Below, in pieces: positions 23,901-30,870 of a stretch of 42,174 nt of DNA. Made by a program: the position numbers and the translations under genes. Below the pieces are notes generated by a model, which worked only from the letters and a program-made list of their open reading frames with translations, searched no databases and was not told the DNA's origin. Numbering within the stretch: position 1 is the stretch's first letter; every line of letters starts with the position of its first letter. This DNA comes from DAOOPX01 sp964653045. GTDB taxonomy: Bacteria > Patescibacteriota > Microgenomatia > UBA1400 > PJMF01. The stretch covers positions 1 through 42,174 of the forward strand of contig CAZZBW010000008.1 in assembly GCA_964653045.1 (NCBI GenBank). The letters are read 5' to 3'.

Positions 23901-24842
23901 CCTACTCCCACCCACACACCCACGCCAACACCTACTCCTACTCCTACACCCACACCGACACCGACACCACCAAATCCCTGGTGGCAAGTGGTGGGGGGTA
24001 ATGCATATGGCGAAGTGGGCATCTCTTCAAATTTGTACCCAAATACTTACTTTGTTGAAACAGAACCTCCTCTTGAACCACCTGCTAGCGGAAACGATTC
24101 TGCCGGTATACCAATGTGCAGTAGCGGCGATCCTGCTGACTTATATACTGGATTGGGTCTACCTTCAAATCCACATGAATACAATGTCATTAATCAACCA
24201 GATTACGTCTGCACCAATTACTCTGCCACCACCATCGCCCGACAACTGGGAATACCTGCTGGTGTCACAAAAATCACCGGACCAACCACTGTTACCGATC
24301 TAGAATCAATCTATAACATTAGTGATAGCATTTCCCTCGACACCGACACTCGTGTCTACTACCACCAATTTGATTTAACCTTTAATCTATCCTCAACCTG
24401 GAATATGGGTGATCGTCGGCTGATCATCTATAACATAGATGGAGACGTTAATATTCTAGATCCTGGAACTGGTCGTTTGACTGCTCTGAATCCCGACGAG
24501 ATGGGTTTCCTCGGCATTGTAACCACCGGCAGTGTCTACGTTGATGCCAGTGTAGGTAGCGCCCCTGATGCAGCCTACTCATCTCCCCCCAACTGGACTG
24601 GCCTGATATTTGCTGACGGCATCATTAAAATTGAAGGAAATCCAGGTGTGCCAGCTAGTGACAAAAAGCTGTTACTCAGTGGTAATTACATCGGCTGCGG
24701 CGGAGTAGAATTATGGAGACGTCTGCCTCAGGACTTTGCTCTGGGCAATCCCACCGAAGTATTCTTCTACAACCCACAGCTAGCCAAAAATACTCCGCCA
24801 GAACTCAAAGAAGCACAAATTATTTGGCAAGAGAGTCTATAA
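20919..24842 (+). CDS. giant Cys-rich, Thr-Pro-linked surface protein
   Basis: A 1307-residue exported protein. It has a membrane anchor at about 6-27; a first domain to about 210; a Cys-dense block (about 222-310, with CGAICPDCCG and CSRACSCDQG); a Thr-Pro linker; a second Cys block (about 350-580); a domain ending near 785; a second Thr-Pro linker; a third domain with Cys; a third, nearly pure TP linker (about 982-1016); and a C-terminal domain (about 1017-1307). The C-terminal domain has repeated short beta segments (LIIYNIDGDVNI, GIVTTGSVYVDA, GLIFADGIIKI) and looks like a pilus-linked domain of CPR proteins. A prepilin gene follows 5 nt later. It is probably an adhesin or pilus-tip protein needing disulfide formation. 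ATG 20919 is preferred over TTG 20916. Confidence 0.65.
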   Translation: MSRKRLGLLVVFLVLVAYLGIYFLLSGQNLNISLLFGGQKVTISNKIPGYAVKVLDDRRLDEYLKEISYWNDGIYSPVLNEVKSSSQVEKFIPTNLEIVITDQEMPTYRFVSKDNPKVPYQSLSWDYDRKTKLAKYFIHYSEITQAEQARASEFYKRKVTYDILNLICLGSVYGEYFSGLDKCHDVAYKYSFSNQPFIVFEKENSLSKSIPNRFGIPKAYAVTGCAGDYWCGSDWIWTCSEAGYDHMCGAICPDCCGASGLGDCSRACSCDQGSFQCVDYSANQDMCEEGHCGSFNCGNAPYACPGGGCSWVDDGITNTPTPTRTPTPTGTTTTITPTPTHTPTPTPVEGGCVESFCSTLNESGCYINAGSGCQWNTQSLQCTCTIVLSNCPPSYSSCILRDANCSNPDPADTPCYVNGSLGKCCGLTENACQWNCYMGGYSGDVIDGTAAWCGWAGKKSAYAAGYVTSRDDQEVANQNCRERYVINHEEMEKIGGEDSQGYCCDGPIDVEGYAGCAVASFNRCNVIDRNSPDRWDILFYGIAHSSDGENLNHESRVQIGPYADWLKNACPRTSSCAAAGCEDTYNVDWCTTHDAAWGWINWSGANVHNFKDPQEKLWEYQGGQIACRSRTNLNDYLWDPDAPISIHNNCPQDTTGASSTSVVEPGQPIIFAFTSYNPIEEIDPGVVANAPRLIDPNKSSGDPSYDVVWIDAPNFDNDNCGKEPYKFVNTDGNYLHDCTYSTTDHYHHTFTCKAPLPTGPHQAIFSNRNNCESTVYYTVANPTPTPTATPTVTSTPGPTSTPRPTPTPTTPPVCSGNLYLKGRIWHDAYEDFERDYAEPLLVFGSGFADVDVSYDCGVASGSTTNVDGEDDTMCASEGVGPFSTTALPKCQIESCTITAKINTPGWYFSREGVIRNFSNMCLLEGRDANLYTAECLTRNAANKCTELRYNTDSVPLDIPFPHPLTSRDININVWFGINNAEVATPTPTATPTLTPTPTHTPTPTPTPTPTPTPTPTPPNPWWQVVGGNAYGEVGISSNLYPNTYFVETEPPLEPPASGNDSAGIPMCSSGDPADLYTGLGLPSNPHEYNVINQPDYVCTNYSATTIARQLGIPAGVTKITGPTTVTDLESIYNISDSISLDTDTRVYYHQFDLTFNLSSTWNMGDRRLIIYNIDGDVNILDPGTGRLTALNPDEMGFLGIVTTGSVYVDASVGSAPDAAYSSPPNWTGLIFADGIIKIEGNPGVPASDKKLLLSGNYIGCGGVELWRRLPQDFALGNPTEVFFYNPQLAKNTPPELKEAQIIWQESL
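21870..21960 (+). repeat. low-complexity Thr-Pro coding repeat 1
   Basis: Imperfect tandem ACNCCNACC-type units encode the first Thr-Pro linker of the giant surface protein. Interrupted by GTTTTITP-like residues. Confidence 0.8.
23263..23351 (+). repeat. low-complexity Thr-Pro coding repeat 2
   Basis: Imperfect tandem units encode the second linker (PTPTPTATPTVTSTPGPTST in part) of the giant surface protein. Confidence 0.8.
23866..23972 (+). repeat. low-complexity Thr-Pro coding repeat 3
   Basis: The longest and most regular linker: mostly alternating ACN CCN codons with few interruptions. It is a candidate for length variation by slippage in steps of six bases, which would keep the frame. 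Confidence 0.85.
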
Positions 24843-24847
24843 CCGCA

Positions 24848-25375
24848 ATGCCCAATCACATTTCCTCTGCCGGCTTCACCCTGATCGAGCTACTGGTCAC
24901 TTCTGCCATGATGGTACTGTTATTACTTGGTTCATCCGCACTATTCATTAATACCCTCAATCACAAACTCAGCTTAATCATGAAACAAGAGATCAAAGAA
25001 GAAGGGGAGTACATCCTCAACCAGACCAGCTTTTTCATCCGCAATGCGAGAAATATTATTGTTCCTGACCCAGCTACTGGATGTATTGGCGGTCCAGCTA
25101 TTCCTGAGCTAACTATCAGAAATCAGGATGAAAAAAGCTCCACTTTTGAAATTAATGCTGATCGAATTGCCTCCAGTTCAGGAACACCAGTTTTCTATGC
25201 CAACCTTTCTTCAGAAGAATACGTACCAAGCAATTTGGGTTTCGTCTGCAACATCAACCCTGCTGGAAATCCGTACATCACCGTATCTTTTGTCCTAACA
25301 CGAACGTCCCTGACAGGAGAAACCGTCACCCAAACCTTCAAGCGCACCACGCTAATGCGCAATACTGTCAATTAG
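24848..25375 (+). CDS. type IV prepilin-like protein (PilW/minor pilin type)
   Basis: A 175-residue protein with a short leader and the prepilin motif AGFTLIELL at residues 8-16, followed by the hydrophobic pilin helix (about 17-37). PilD would cut after the Gly of GFTLIE. The globular part has two Cys (CIGG, VCNIN). ATG 24848, 5 nt after the giant surface gene, is preferred; a longer frame runs upstream through that gene. Adjacent placement suggests that pilin and surface protein work together, for example as a tip complex. The 3' end overlaps the convergent PilV-like gene by 4 nt. Confidence 0.82.
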   Translation: MPNHISSAGFTLIELLVTSAMMVLLLLGSSALFINTLNHKLSLIMKQEIKEEGEYILNQTSFFIRNARNIIVPDPATGCIGGPAIPELTIRNQDEKSSTFEINADRIASSSGTPVFYANLSSEEYVPSNLGFVCNINPAGNPYITVSFVLTRTSLTGETVTQTFKRTTLMRNTVN

Positions 25376-25884
25376 TAATCGTTTTTGGTGAACTCACGCA
25401 CGATCTGATACCGAATAGTGTCACCACCGTCTGGTTGCCACTGCATATTGACCGTCACTTTCATCTTCACTACGTTCAGAGAACTGGTTATAGTTTCAAT
25501 TGTGACATTGCGTAAAAAACCTACTCCCATTTTGGCAATCACGTGATGAGAATTGGCAGGGTTACATACGGTGTCTTTATTCTCATCAACTTCACCACTT
25601 GCGTATTCTCCAAAACAGTACTCAGTAATAGTGACACCATCATATTCCGTTACAAACCCCTCCCAACCTAGCACTGCACGTTGGAAGCTTAGATGTTCAA
25701 TCGCCTGGCTAGCCAACTCAACTGCAGTCTGGCGATAGCGATTGAGCGCTTCTCTCTTGAGAGAAAACATCATCGTGGTAGCCACCGCCACCAGGACCAG
25801 GCTAATGATCATCGATGCGATCAGCAACTCAACTAGTGAGTTTCCGGCGTTGAGTTTTGTGATCAACTTGTGTAGATTCAACAT
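25372..25884 (-). CDS. minor prepilin-like protein (PilV type)
   Basis: A 170-residue protein with the motif AGNSLVELLIASMIISLVLV (residues 13-32). It has the Gly before the cut and the Glu at +5, but Asn-Ser replaces Phe-Thr at +1 and +2. The globular part has Cys residues (EYCFGEY, TVCNPAN). Last gene of the pilD-headed minus-strand unit, 9 nt after the GspH-like gene. Likely a minor pilin that primes or decorates the filament. Confidence 0.8.
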   Translation of the reverse strand: MLNLHKLITKLNAGNSLVELLIASMIISLVLVAVATTMMFSLKREALNRYRQTAVELASQAIEHLSFQRAVLGWEGFVTEYDGVTITEYCFGEYASGEVDENKDTVCNPANSHHVIAKMGVGFLRNVTIETITSSLNVVKMKVTVNMQWQPDGGDTIRYQIVREFTKNDY

Positions 25885-25893
25885 AATATTTGC

Positions 25894-26445
25894 TTAATCT
25901 AGCTTCACTACTGGGCTAATGTCGGCACCACCATCGATATTAAAGCTATATCGGGCTGCACCTCGGCTTATGGTGATTGGGAATGGAACAGGTTCGGGGT
26001 CACCATTAAGCCAGGCGCCACCATAGAGAGTAAAGAAATCAACTTCGAAGGGGAGACTAGGTGATTCTAAAGTTACGTTATCGGGGATAGTATACACAAC
26101 TGTATCAGGATCCTCATCTTGAACACTATTCGGTTCGGGACCATCATAATCAATGCGACTACTTCCACAAATACTTAAAATATCAACCTTTTTCGTTCCA
26201 CCATCATCTCTGATGAGAGCACGAAACCCGATCACTCGCTCGGTTGAGGTGCAGTTGGCTTTCTCTCTAAATCGAGCTTTGGCTCGGGCAGTAACGAAAG
26301 CCCGATGTAACTCCCGCGCCACCACTTCAGTTGACTGGCGCTCCTCAAACCGAAAATAAGTGGCCACCCCACCGCCCAGTAGCAACACCATCAGGGTGAT
26401 CACAACCAAGAGTTCAATAAGGGTATAACCGGTTTGTTTTGGCAT
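25894..26445 (-). CDS. minor prepilin-like protein (GspH/FimT type)
   Basis: A 183-residue protein with the leader MPKQTG and the motif GYTLIELLVVITLMVLLLGG. The following helix (TEVVARELHRAFVTARAKAR) is the pattern of the GspH/FimT family. Two Cys (ANCTST and ICGSS) may pair. It lies 11 nt after the preceding prepilin gene. Confidence 0.82.
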   Translation of the reverse strand: MPKQTGYTLIELLVVITLMVLLLGGGVATYFRFEERQSTEVVARELHRAFVTARAKARFREKANCTSTERVIGFRALIRDDGGTKKVDILSICGSSRIDYDGPEPNSVQDEDPDTVVYTIPDNVTLESPSLPFEVDFFTLYGGAWLNGDPEPVPFPITISRGAARYSFNIDGGADISPVVKLD

Positions 26446-26456
26446 TTCCGAATTAC

Positions 26457-26885
26457 TTAAGGGCTTTCTACAGTGTAAGCTGAACCATCTCTTTCCAAGA
26501 TAGCTACAAGGCTAAAACTCACAACCCCAGTATAACCACCAAGATCACAGTTTGTTGCAGCCCCTACTGGGTTATAGTCATAATCGGGATTACTATCCAG
26601 AGGATCTGCTGGATCATCTCCTGACCAATAGTCACCTAGTTGACCCATCATCTGGGTAAATGACGGTCCAGGCGGGTAACATCCCATATCCGACCGGAAC
26701 ATCACCAGCGTCTGACGGACGTTTTCCATATCGGCGCGACGCCGGCCATCGCGGGCGTTGCGCCGGACATTGTTGTACGACACCACACTGACAGTGATCA
26801 AGATGCCAATGATCGAGATCACAACTAAGAGCTCGATCAAACTAAACCCCTTTTTAGATTTCAACTGGTTAAAAAAGCTCTTCAT
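26457..26885 (-). CDS. type IV prepilin-like protein (GspG/PilA type)
   Basis: A 142-residue protein with a 12-residue leader ending KKG and the motif GFSLIELLVVISIIGILITV. The RRNARDGRRRADMENVRQTL segment is typical of GspG-like pilins in CPR and Gram-positive bacteria. Two Cys lie in the globular part (GCYPPG, NCDLGG). A TTG at 26897 is in frame, but a GGAGG sequence sits 5 nt before the ATG at 26885 and decides for that start. Confidence 0.85.
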   Translation of the reverse strand: MKSFFNQLKSKKGFSLIELLVVISIIGILITVSVVSYNNVRRNARDGRRRADMENVRQTLVMFRSDMGCYPPGPSFTQMMGQLGDYWSGDDPADPLDSNPDYDYNPVGAATNCDLGGYTGVVSFSLVAILERDGSAYTVESP

Positions 26886-26912
26886 AGTTGCCTCCAAGAT
26901 TAAATATTGTTA

Positions 26913-27854
26913 TTACTTTATTATGACATTAATTTGAGAAATGTTACTTGGCACTGACTCAGTCCCAGCCTCATCCATTAGCTTTAGCTCCGCCGAAAAG
27001 ACACATTCAGGCTTATCGCAGGTGTAGGCATGGATAATTGGATCCTCAGTCTGTTTGCCAATCCATGATTGGCCATCACCAAAACTGATAACTGCTTCGA
27101 TTGAGCCATCAGACTCGTTTGAAGTCTGAAAGTAAAACTGCGCCAGTTGATTTTTGGGTATATTCAAAGTCCGGGTGTATTGATCATAACCCTGAGCGGT
27201 GAAAGACAGCACCACTGGTCGGCCCAGGCACTCAGCAAAACAACTCTCGGCGCAATCGGTCGCCGGTCGGGACTCACCCATGCCTTGTGCAACAGCCAAG
27301 TCACAACACTGATAACCAAAACCTACGCAGGTAGCAGCAGGAGTTTGATAATCCGGCTCTTCAGTCAAGTGATCAACCCAAATCGAGTTTTCCATCATCA
27401 ACTTGGCTGTTCTGGACAACATAAACTTTGGCATTTTCAAACTCATCGGCAATTGTGGGGAGTAATATAACTCTAACTCCCAGGCACCATCAACCAATAC
27501 TACTCCAGAAGAACCAGGTCGTTTGTATACATCTTTGGGCAAACTAGCGCTATCGATTAATTCAGGAGCAAAGTCATAACCAAAACACGCGGCTTCCAAC
27601 ACGTAGTCTCGGTCATTGAGAAAGCGAAGCTGGAGCCGGACAATATCTTGATCGCGTGTATCCAGACCGGAATTCATCCCCATACAACGTTGATAAACCT
27701 GAGGCGTATCTTTGATCGTCATCAATTTATTAGCATGGACTTTGAGCGACTCTCTGGCTATCAGCAAGTAATACTCTCGAATACCAAGGAAAAAGAGAAA
27801 AATTACCGCCAAACTGACAAACAGAAAGCGACCAATGTAACGAAAAAACGACAT
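26913..27854 (-). CDS. membrane-anchored Cys-containing protein of the pilus cluster
   Basis: A 313-residue protein I do not recognise. It has one N-terminal membrane helix (about 8-28) and an exported remainder. A Cys-dense patch lies at about 175-215 (CVGFGYQCCDLAVAQ, DCAESCFAECLG), and the last 100 residues are beta-rich with SFGDGQSWIG, resembling a PKD/Ig-like domain (the FGDG motif). It sits between pilD and three minor prepilin genes in the same transcription unit, so a role in pilus assembly or at the pilus base or tip is inferred from place only. Confidence 0.55.
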   Translation of the reverse strand: MSFFRYIGRFLFVSLAVIFLFFLGIREYYLLIARESLKVHANKLMTIKDTPQVYQRCMGMNSGLDTRDQDIVRLQLRFLNDRDYVLEAACFGYDFAPELIDSASLPKDVYKRPGSSGVVLVDGAWELELYYSPQLPMSLKMPKFMLSRTAKLMMENSIWVDHLTEEPDYQTPAATCVGFGYQCCDLAVAQGMGESRPATDCAESCFAECLGRPVVLSFTAQGYDQYTRTLNIPKNQLAQFYFQTSNESDGSIEAVISFGDGQSWIGKQTEDPIIHAYTCDKPECVFSAELKLMDEAGTESVPSNISQINVIIK

Positions 27855-27869
27855 CTGTTTCCCATCTTA

Positions 27870-28700
27870 CTACGCTCCCAGAGCCCAAGTCCAGTACCAC
27901 TGCCATGTCTGGAGGCCAATAATCAACGCGAGATCATAACCAAAAATGAGAAAGGGAGCGAAGGGAATCGGCTGGCCGCGGCGCGCGCGGCCAGCGATAA
28001 GCAATATCAATCCCACCAATGCGCCGCTCCAAACGGCAAAGAGTAACCCAACTAGCGCCAGTGGCCAGCCGACGAACAATGCTAGGGCTGGGGCGAGCTT
28101 GAGATCGCCCCAGCCCATCCCTCGTCCCTTTGTCAGCCCGACAATGGCGCTAAAAACCGCCAACGTTCCCACCGCACTGGCAATTGATGAAATAACTATA
28201 TCAAACCCAATCTGACCAGTTACAAAGCGCCACAACAACCAAAGTCCAGCAAGCACAAAAATTGCCAGCGTGGCCCGATCGGGAACAATCATTTTTTTCA
28301 AATCAACTAGTACAATTACCAGTCCCACCCAACCAAAACTGGCGTAAACTCCAGCTTTCACGATATTCGAAACATCCATACCACCAATTAACTCCTGTCC
28401 GGCCGCCAGCCACCACCAGATCATAACCAGTCCCGACAGTACCTCGGCCCAAAAGTGCATACTGGCAATTGGTTTCCGGCACTTCCGGCATTTGCCACCC
28501 AAGAAAATGAAAGAGAGTAGGGGAATGTTGTCGTACCAGCTGAGCTGATAGTGACAGTGGTCACACTTGGATCGGCCGGTCGTCCACGACCGGCCAGCTA
28601 GCGTCCGGCTCACCACTACATGGATGAAACTCCCCAGAATCGCCCCAAGATAGAACAACCAAACCAATAAAAAACTAGACCAAATAAGTTCGATACTCAT
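27870..28700 (-). CDS. pilD: type IV prepilin peptidase / N-methyltransferase
   Basis: A 276-residue polytopic aspartyl protease that removes prepilin leaders and methylates the new N-terminus. It has the two CxxC pairs of the cytoplasmic zinc domain (CDHCHYQLSWYDNIPLLSFI, KCRKCRKPI), and the catalytic Asp residues are in VLVDLKKMIVPD and GMGWGDLKL. About eight membrane helices. The ATG at 28700 is preferred over an in-frame TTG at 28709, because the TTG lies within the -10 box. First gene of a five-gene minus-strand unit. Three perfect hairpins (27971, 28085, 28574) lie inside. Confidence 0.93.
   Translation of the reverse strand: MSIELIWSSFLLVWLFYLGAILGSFIHVVVSRTLAGRSWTTGRSKCDHCHYQLSWYDNIPLLSFIFLGGKCRKCRKPIASMHFWAEVLSGLVMIWWWLAAGQELIGGMDVSNIVKAGVYASFGWVGLVIVLVDLKKMIVPDRATLAIFVLAGLWLLWRFVTGQIGFDIVISSIASAVGTLAVFSAIVGLTKGRGMGWGDLKLAPALALFVGWPLALVGLLFAVWSGALVGLILLIAGRARRGQPIPFAPFLIFGYDLALIIGLQTWQWYWTWALGA
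27971..27995 (-). repeat. 10-bp perfect hairpin inside pilD
   Basis: Arms GCTGGCCGCG and CGCGGCCAGC with the 5-nt loop GCGCG. Confidence 0.85.
28085..28116 (-). repeat. 12-bp perfect hairpin inside pilD
   Basis: Arms GGGCTGGGGCGA and TCGCCCCAGCCC with an 8-nt loop, over the codons of the conserved GMGWGDLKL motif. Confidence 0.9.
28574..28595 (-). repeat. 10-bp perfect hairpin inside pilD
   Basis: Arms GGCCGGTCGT and ACGACCGGCC with only a 2-nt loop. Confidence 0.85.
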
Positions 28701-28708
28701 CGCTATCA

Positions 28709-28737
28709 AGTATAAACATTTCCTTCTCTCTTGTCAC
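28709..28737 (-). promoter_or_regulatory. promoter for the pilD unit, leaderless
   Basis: On the minus strand: GTGACA (-35), 17-bp spacer, TATACT (-10). Only 8 nt separate the -10 from the pilD ATG, so transcription should start at the ATG. Confidence 0.65.
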
Positions 28738-28766
28738 AACGAACATCACTGTCATGCTGTGCCCCG

Positions 28767-28861
28767 TTGTCATACTGAGCGGAGCGGAACTAAGTCGAAT
28801 GTATGAAGTGGGAAACGCTGCACCCGTTCGATCCCGATAAAATCGGGACTCAGGGTGACAA
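28767..28861. repeat. 95-bp intergenic element with inverted ends
   Basis: The ends TTGTCATACTGAG and, inverted, TTGTCACCCTGAG match at 11 of 13 bases. The element contains CTGAGCGGAGCGGAA and, near its right end, a hairpin TCCCGAT-AAA-ATCGGGA. It lies between the pilin terminator and the pilD promoter, and has no reading frame. It resembles dispersed non-coding repeats with a CTGAGCGGAGCGA core that I have seen in other bacterial genomes, so it is likely a MITE- or REP-like unit. Confidence 0.55.
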
Positions 28862-28892
28862 AAAAAACTGCCCCGCCGATGGCGGGGCAGTT
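28858..28892 (-). terminator. rho-independent terminator of the major pilin gene
   Basis: A 12-bp stem AACTGCCCCGCC/GGCGGGGCAGTT with the 3-nt loop GAT, followed on the minus strand by a run of T residues. It is about 20 nt after the pilin stop. Confidence 0.9.
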
Positions 28893-28912
28893 AAGTATCA
28901 ACTTATTACCAA

Positions 28913-29581
28913 TTACGGTAAACAAACACAATGACCAGGAGCTGGACCACAATTTAGTGCAGCACCAACCGAGGGGTTAGATACAGCTGAATCAACTCCA
29001 GGACCAGCGGGATAATCACCGGGTAAATTGCCTGCATCTACTCTTGCTGCTGCTTCAACTCTAAACGCGTTAGATTGAGGTGCAAAACATACGTAAACCG
29101 AGTCAGAAGGAGTAATATCACCCTTAAAAATATACAAACCACGATAATTTGTGTCTAAAATTCTAGCAATATATGACGTCTTCAATTCGTCAGACCAGTT
29201 TTGGCAGGTTGGAACCGCTGGAGCATTTGGTGCGACACTTAACCTTTCTACCGTCGTACAGCCCACATCAGGATGCGCAACAAGCGTCACAATTGGATAG
29301 GTAGCTGAGACAGCACCCCACGCAATATCCATGTTATCAACGTCAGCTGCTCCACCTTGCCAAGGCATAAAACCATTGAAGGCATAAAACCTATCGATAG
29401 CGTTTAATAACTGTTCAGCATCAGAACGCAAACCTGTATCACGACCACGGTTGATTTGCTCCAAAGGATTGATTGCTGATAGTACAGCCACCGCTAAAAT
29501 ACCCAAAATGGCAATCACGATCAATAACTCGATCATGGTAAAGCCAAGATTTTGGGCTTTTTTTACTAAGGTAAACTTCAT
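28913..29581 (-). CDS. type IV pilin, probable major subunit
   Basis: A 222-residue prepilin with a 12-residue leader and the motif GFTMIELLIVIAILGILAVA, then the RDTGLRSDAEQLLNAIDRFY helix. The globular part has several Cys that can form disulfides (VGCTTV, PTCQN, VCFAP and the C-terminal CVC). A strong AAGGAG lies before the ATG at 29581. The gene has its own promoter (29612-29641) and terminator (28858-28892), so it can be expressed at a higher level than its neighbours, as expected for the filament subunit. Confidence 0.85.
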   Translation of the reverse strand: MKFTLVKKAQNLGFTMIELLIVIAILGILAVAVLSAINPLEQINRGRDTGLRSDAEQLLNAIDRFYAFNGFMPWQGGAADVDNMDIAWGAVSATYPIVTLVAHPDVGCTTVERLSVAPNAPAVPTCQNWSDELKTSYIARILDTNYRGLYIFKGDITPSDSVYVCFAPQSNAFRVEAAARVDAGNLPGDYPAGPGVDSAVSNPSVGAALNCGPAPGHCVCLP

Positions 29582-29611
29582 AACTACTCCTTTGAAATTA
29601 GTACTATCTCC

Positions 29612-29641
29612 ACTCTAACTCAATCTTAAAATGCTTGTCAA
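29612..29641 (-). promoter_or_regulatory. promoter for the pilin gene
   Basis: On the minus strand: a perfect TTGACA, an 18-bp spacer and TAGAGT. It lies in the 68-nt gap between pilC and the pilin gene. Confidence 0.6.
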
Positions 29642-29649
29642 CTACCAAT

Positions 29650-30852
29650 CTAGAACTGACTGGTGAGCGAGTAGATCGGCATGATAATTGCCACCACCAT
29701 CAGACCCACGCCAATTGCGAGTATGATAATGATCATTGGCTCAATCGCAGTTGTGAGATTTTTGACTGCCTGAGCGGTTTCTTGCTCAAAATATTCCGAC
29801 AACTTGATCAGGACTTCATCTAGTTTACCGGTTTCTTCACCCACAGCTGTCATCTGGTAGAGAATTGGTGGAAAAACTTCATGACGACTGAGGCTCTCAG
29901 ATAGCAACGCGCCTTTTTCCACCGAATCTTTAACCTCTTCTAGAGCCTCTCGGTACATGACGTTTTCCACGCCGTCGGTCACCACATCCATCGCTGCCAG
30001 TAGGGTAACACCAGCTGTCAAAAGCAAGGACAACGTCCGGACAAAGTCAGCAATCACGATTTTTTGCAGCAATGAACCGAGCAGTGGTAACTTCAACACA
30101 AACCCAGCAATTGCGCGCTGACCATGCTTGGTCTGGTGCCACTTTCGGTAAATTAAGAAACCCACTACACTACCACCAATCATCACGTACCAGAAATTGA
30201 CAAAAAATTCCGAGATTGCCATCAAAATTCGAGTGGGGGCGGGGAGAGTCGCCCCAAAATCTTCAAACATCACCGTCAGCTGCGGCACGACAAAGGTCAT
30301 CATTACAAACATGACCACTGCCATAGTCAGCAACACAATTCCAGGATAAATCATCGCACCTTTAGTCTTGGCGCGAAATTCCTTGGACGCCTCGAGGTTG
30401 ATCGCCAACCGCATTAATACATCATCCAGCACTCCACCTACCTCACCAGCTTTGACTAGCTGAATGTAGATTTGAGAAAAAACCTTGGGATGCTTGGACA
30501 ATGCCTTGGAGAAAGCATCCCCACCCTCAACATCTTGGAGCACCTGCGCCACCACTTGAGTGAAACTTGGACTTGACTGTTGGACCAACACACCCAGAGC
30601 CTTTGACAGTGACAGACCAGCCCCAATCATGGTAGAAAGCTGGCGGGTGAAGTTGACCACGTCATTATGCTTGACCCCACCAAAGAATTGAGTAATAAAC
30701 GAAAAAGTCCCCTCAGTAATCGGCTTGAGAGAGATCACTAATAAATTTCTGTCCAACAGTAACGAGGCAGCCTCATCGATATTACGCGCTTCAGCCTTAC
30801 CTTTAACTCTTTCGCCAAACTTATTGCGAGCGGTGTAGTTGAAAAAAGGCAT
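29650..30852 (-). CDS. pilC: type IV pilus inner-membrane platform protein PilC
   Basis: A 400-residue GspF-family protein. It has the N-terminal segment FNYTARNKFGERVKGKAEA, two cytoplasmic GspF domains (about 65-190 and 268-390) and three membrane helices (about 165-190, 215-235 and 370-395). The signatures FTRQLSTMIGAGLSL and VKAGEVGGVLDDVL are visible. It couples the PilB/PilT motors to pilin addition and removal. 18 nt after pilT in the pilB-pilT-pilC unit. Confidence 0.94.
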   Translation of the reverse strand: MPFFNYTARNKFGERVKGKAEARNIDEAASLLLDRNLLVISLKPITEGTFSFITQFFGGVKHNDVVNFTRQLSTMIGAGLSLSKALGVLVQQSSPSFTQVVAQVLQDVEGGDAFSKALSKHPKVFSQIYIQLVKAGEVGGVLDDVLMRLAINLEASKEFRAKTKGAMIYPGIVLLTMAVVMFVMMTFVVPQLTVMFEDFGATLPAPTRILMAISEFFVNFWYVMIGGSVVGFLIYRKWHQTKHGQRAIAGFVLKLPLLGSLLQKIVIADFVRTLSLLLTAGVTLLAAMDVVTDGVENVMYREALEEVKDSVEKGALLSESLSRHEVFPPILYQMTAVGEETGKLDEVLIKLSEYFEQETAQAVKNLTTAIEPMIIIILAIGVGLMVVAIIMPIYSLTSQF

Positions 30853-30870
30853 AGATTAAACCAATAATTA

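Noticed and set aside
21870..23972. CRISPR array or non-coding tandem repeats
   Set aside because: The repeats are short, imperfect, in frame and encode Thr-Pro linkers of one long protein. There are no spacers and no cas genes.
23588..24022. Gly-Val repeat protein on the minus strand
   Set aside because: It is the reverse reading of the Thr-Pro coding repeat in the giant surface gene, with no independent support.
24713..24847. Longer prepilin starting at 24713
   Set aside because: The extension lies inside the giant surface gene in another frame. The ATG at 24848 gives a normal short prepilin leader.
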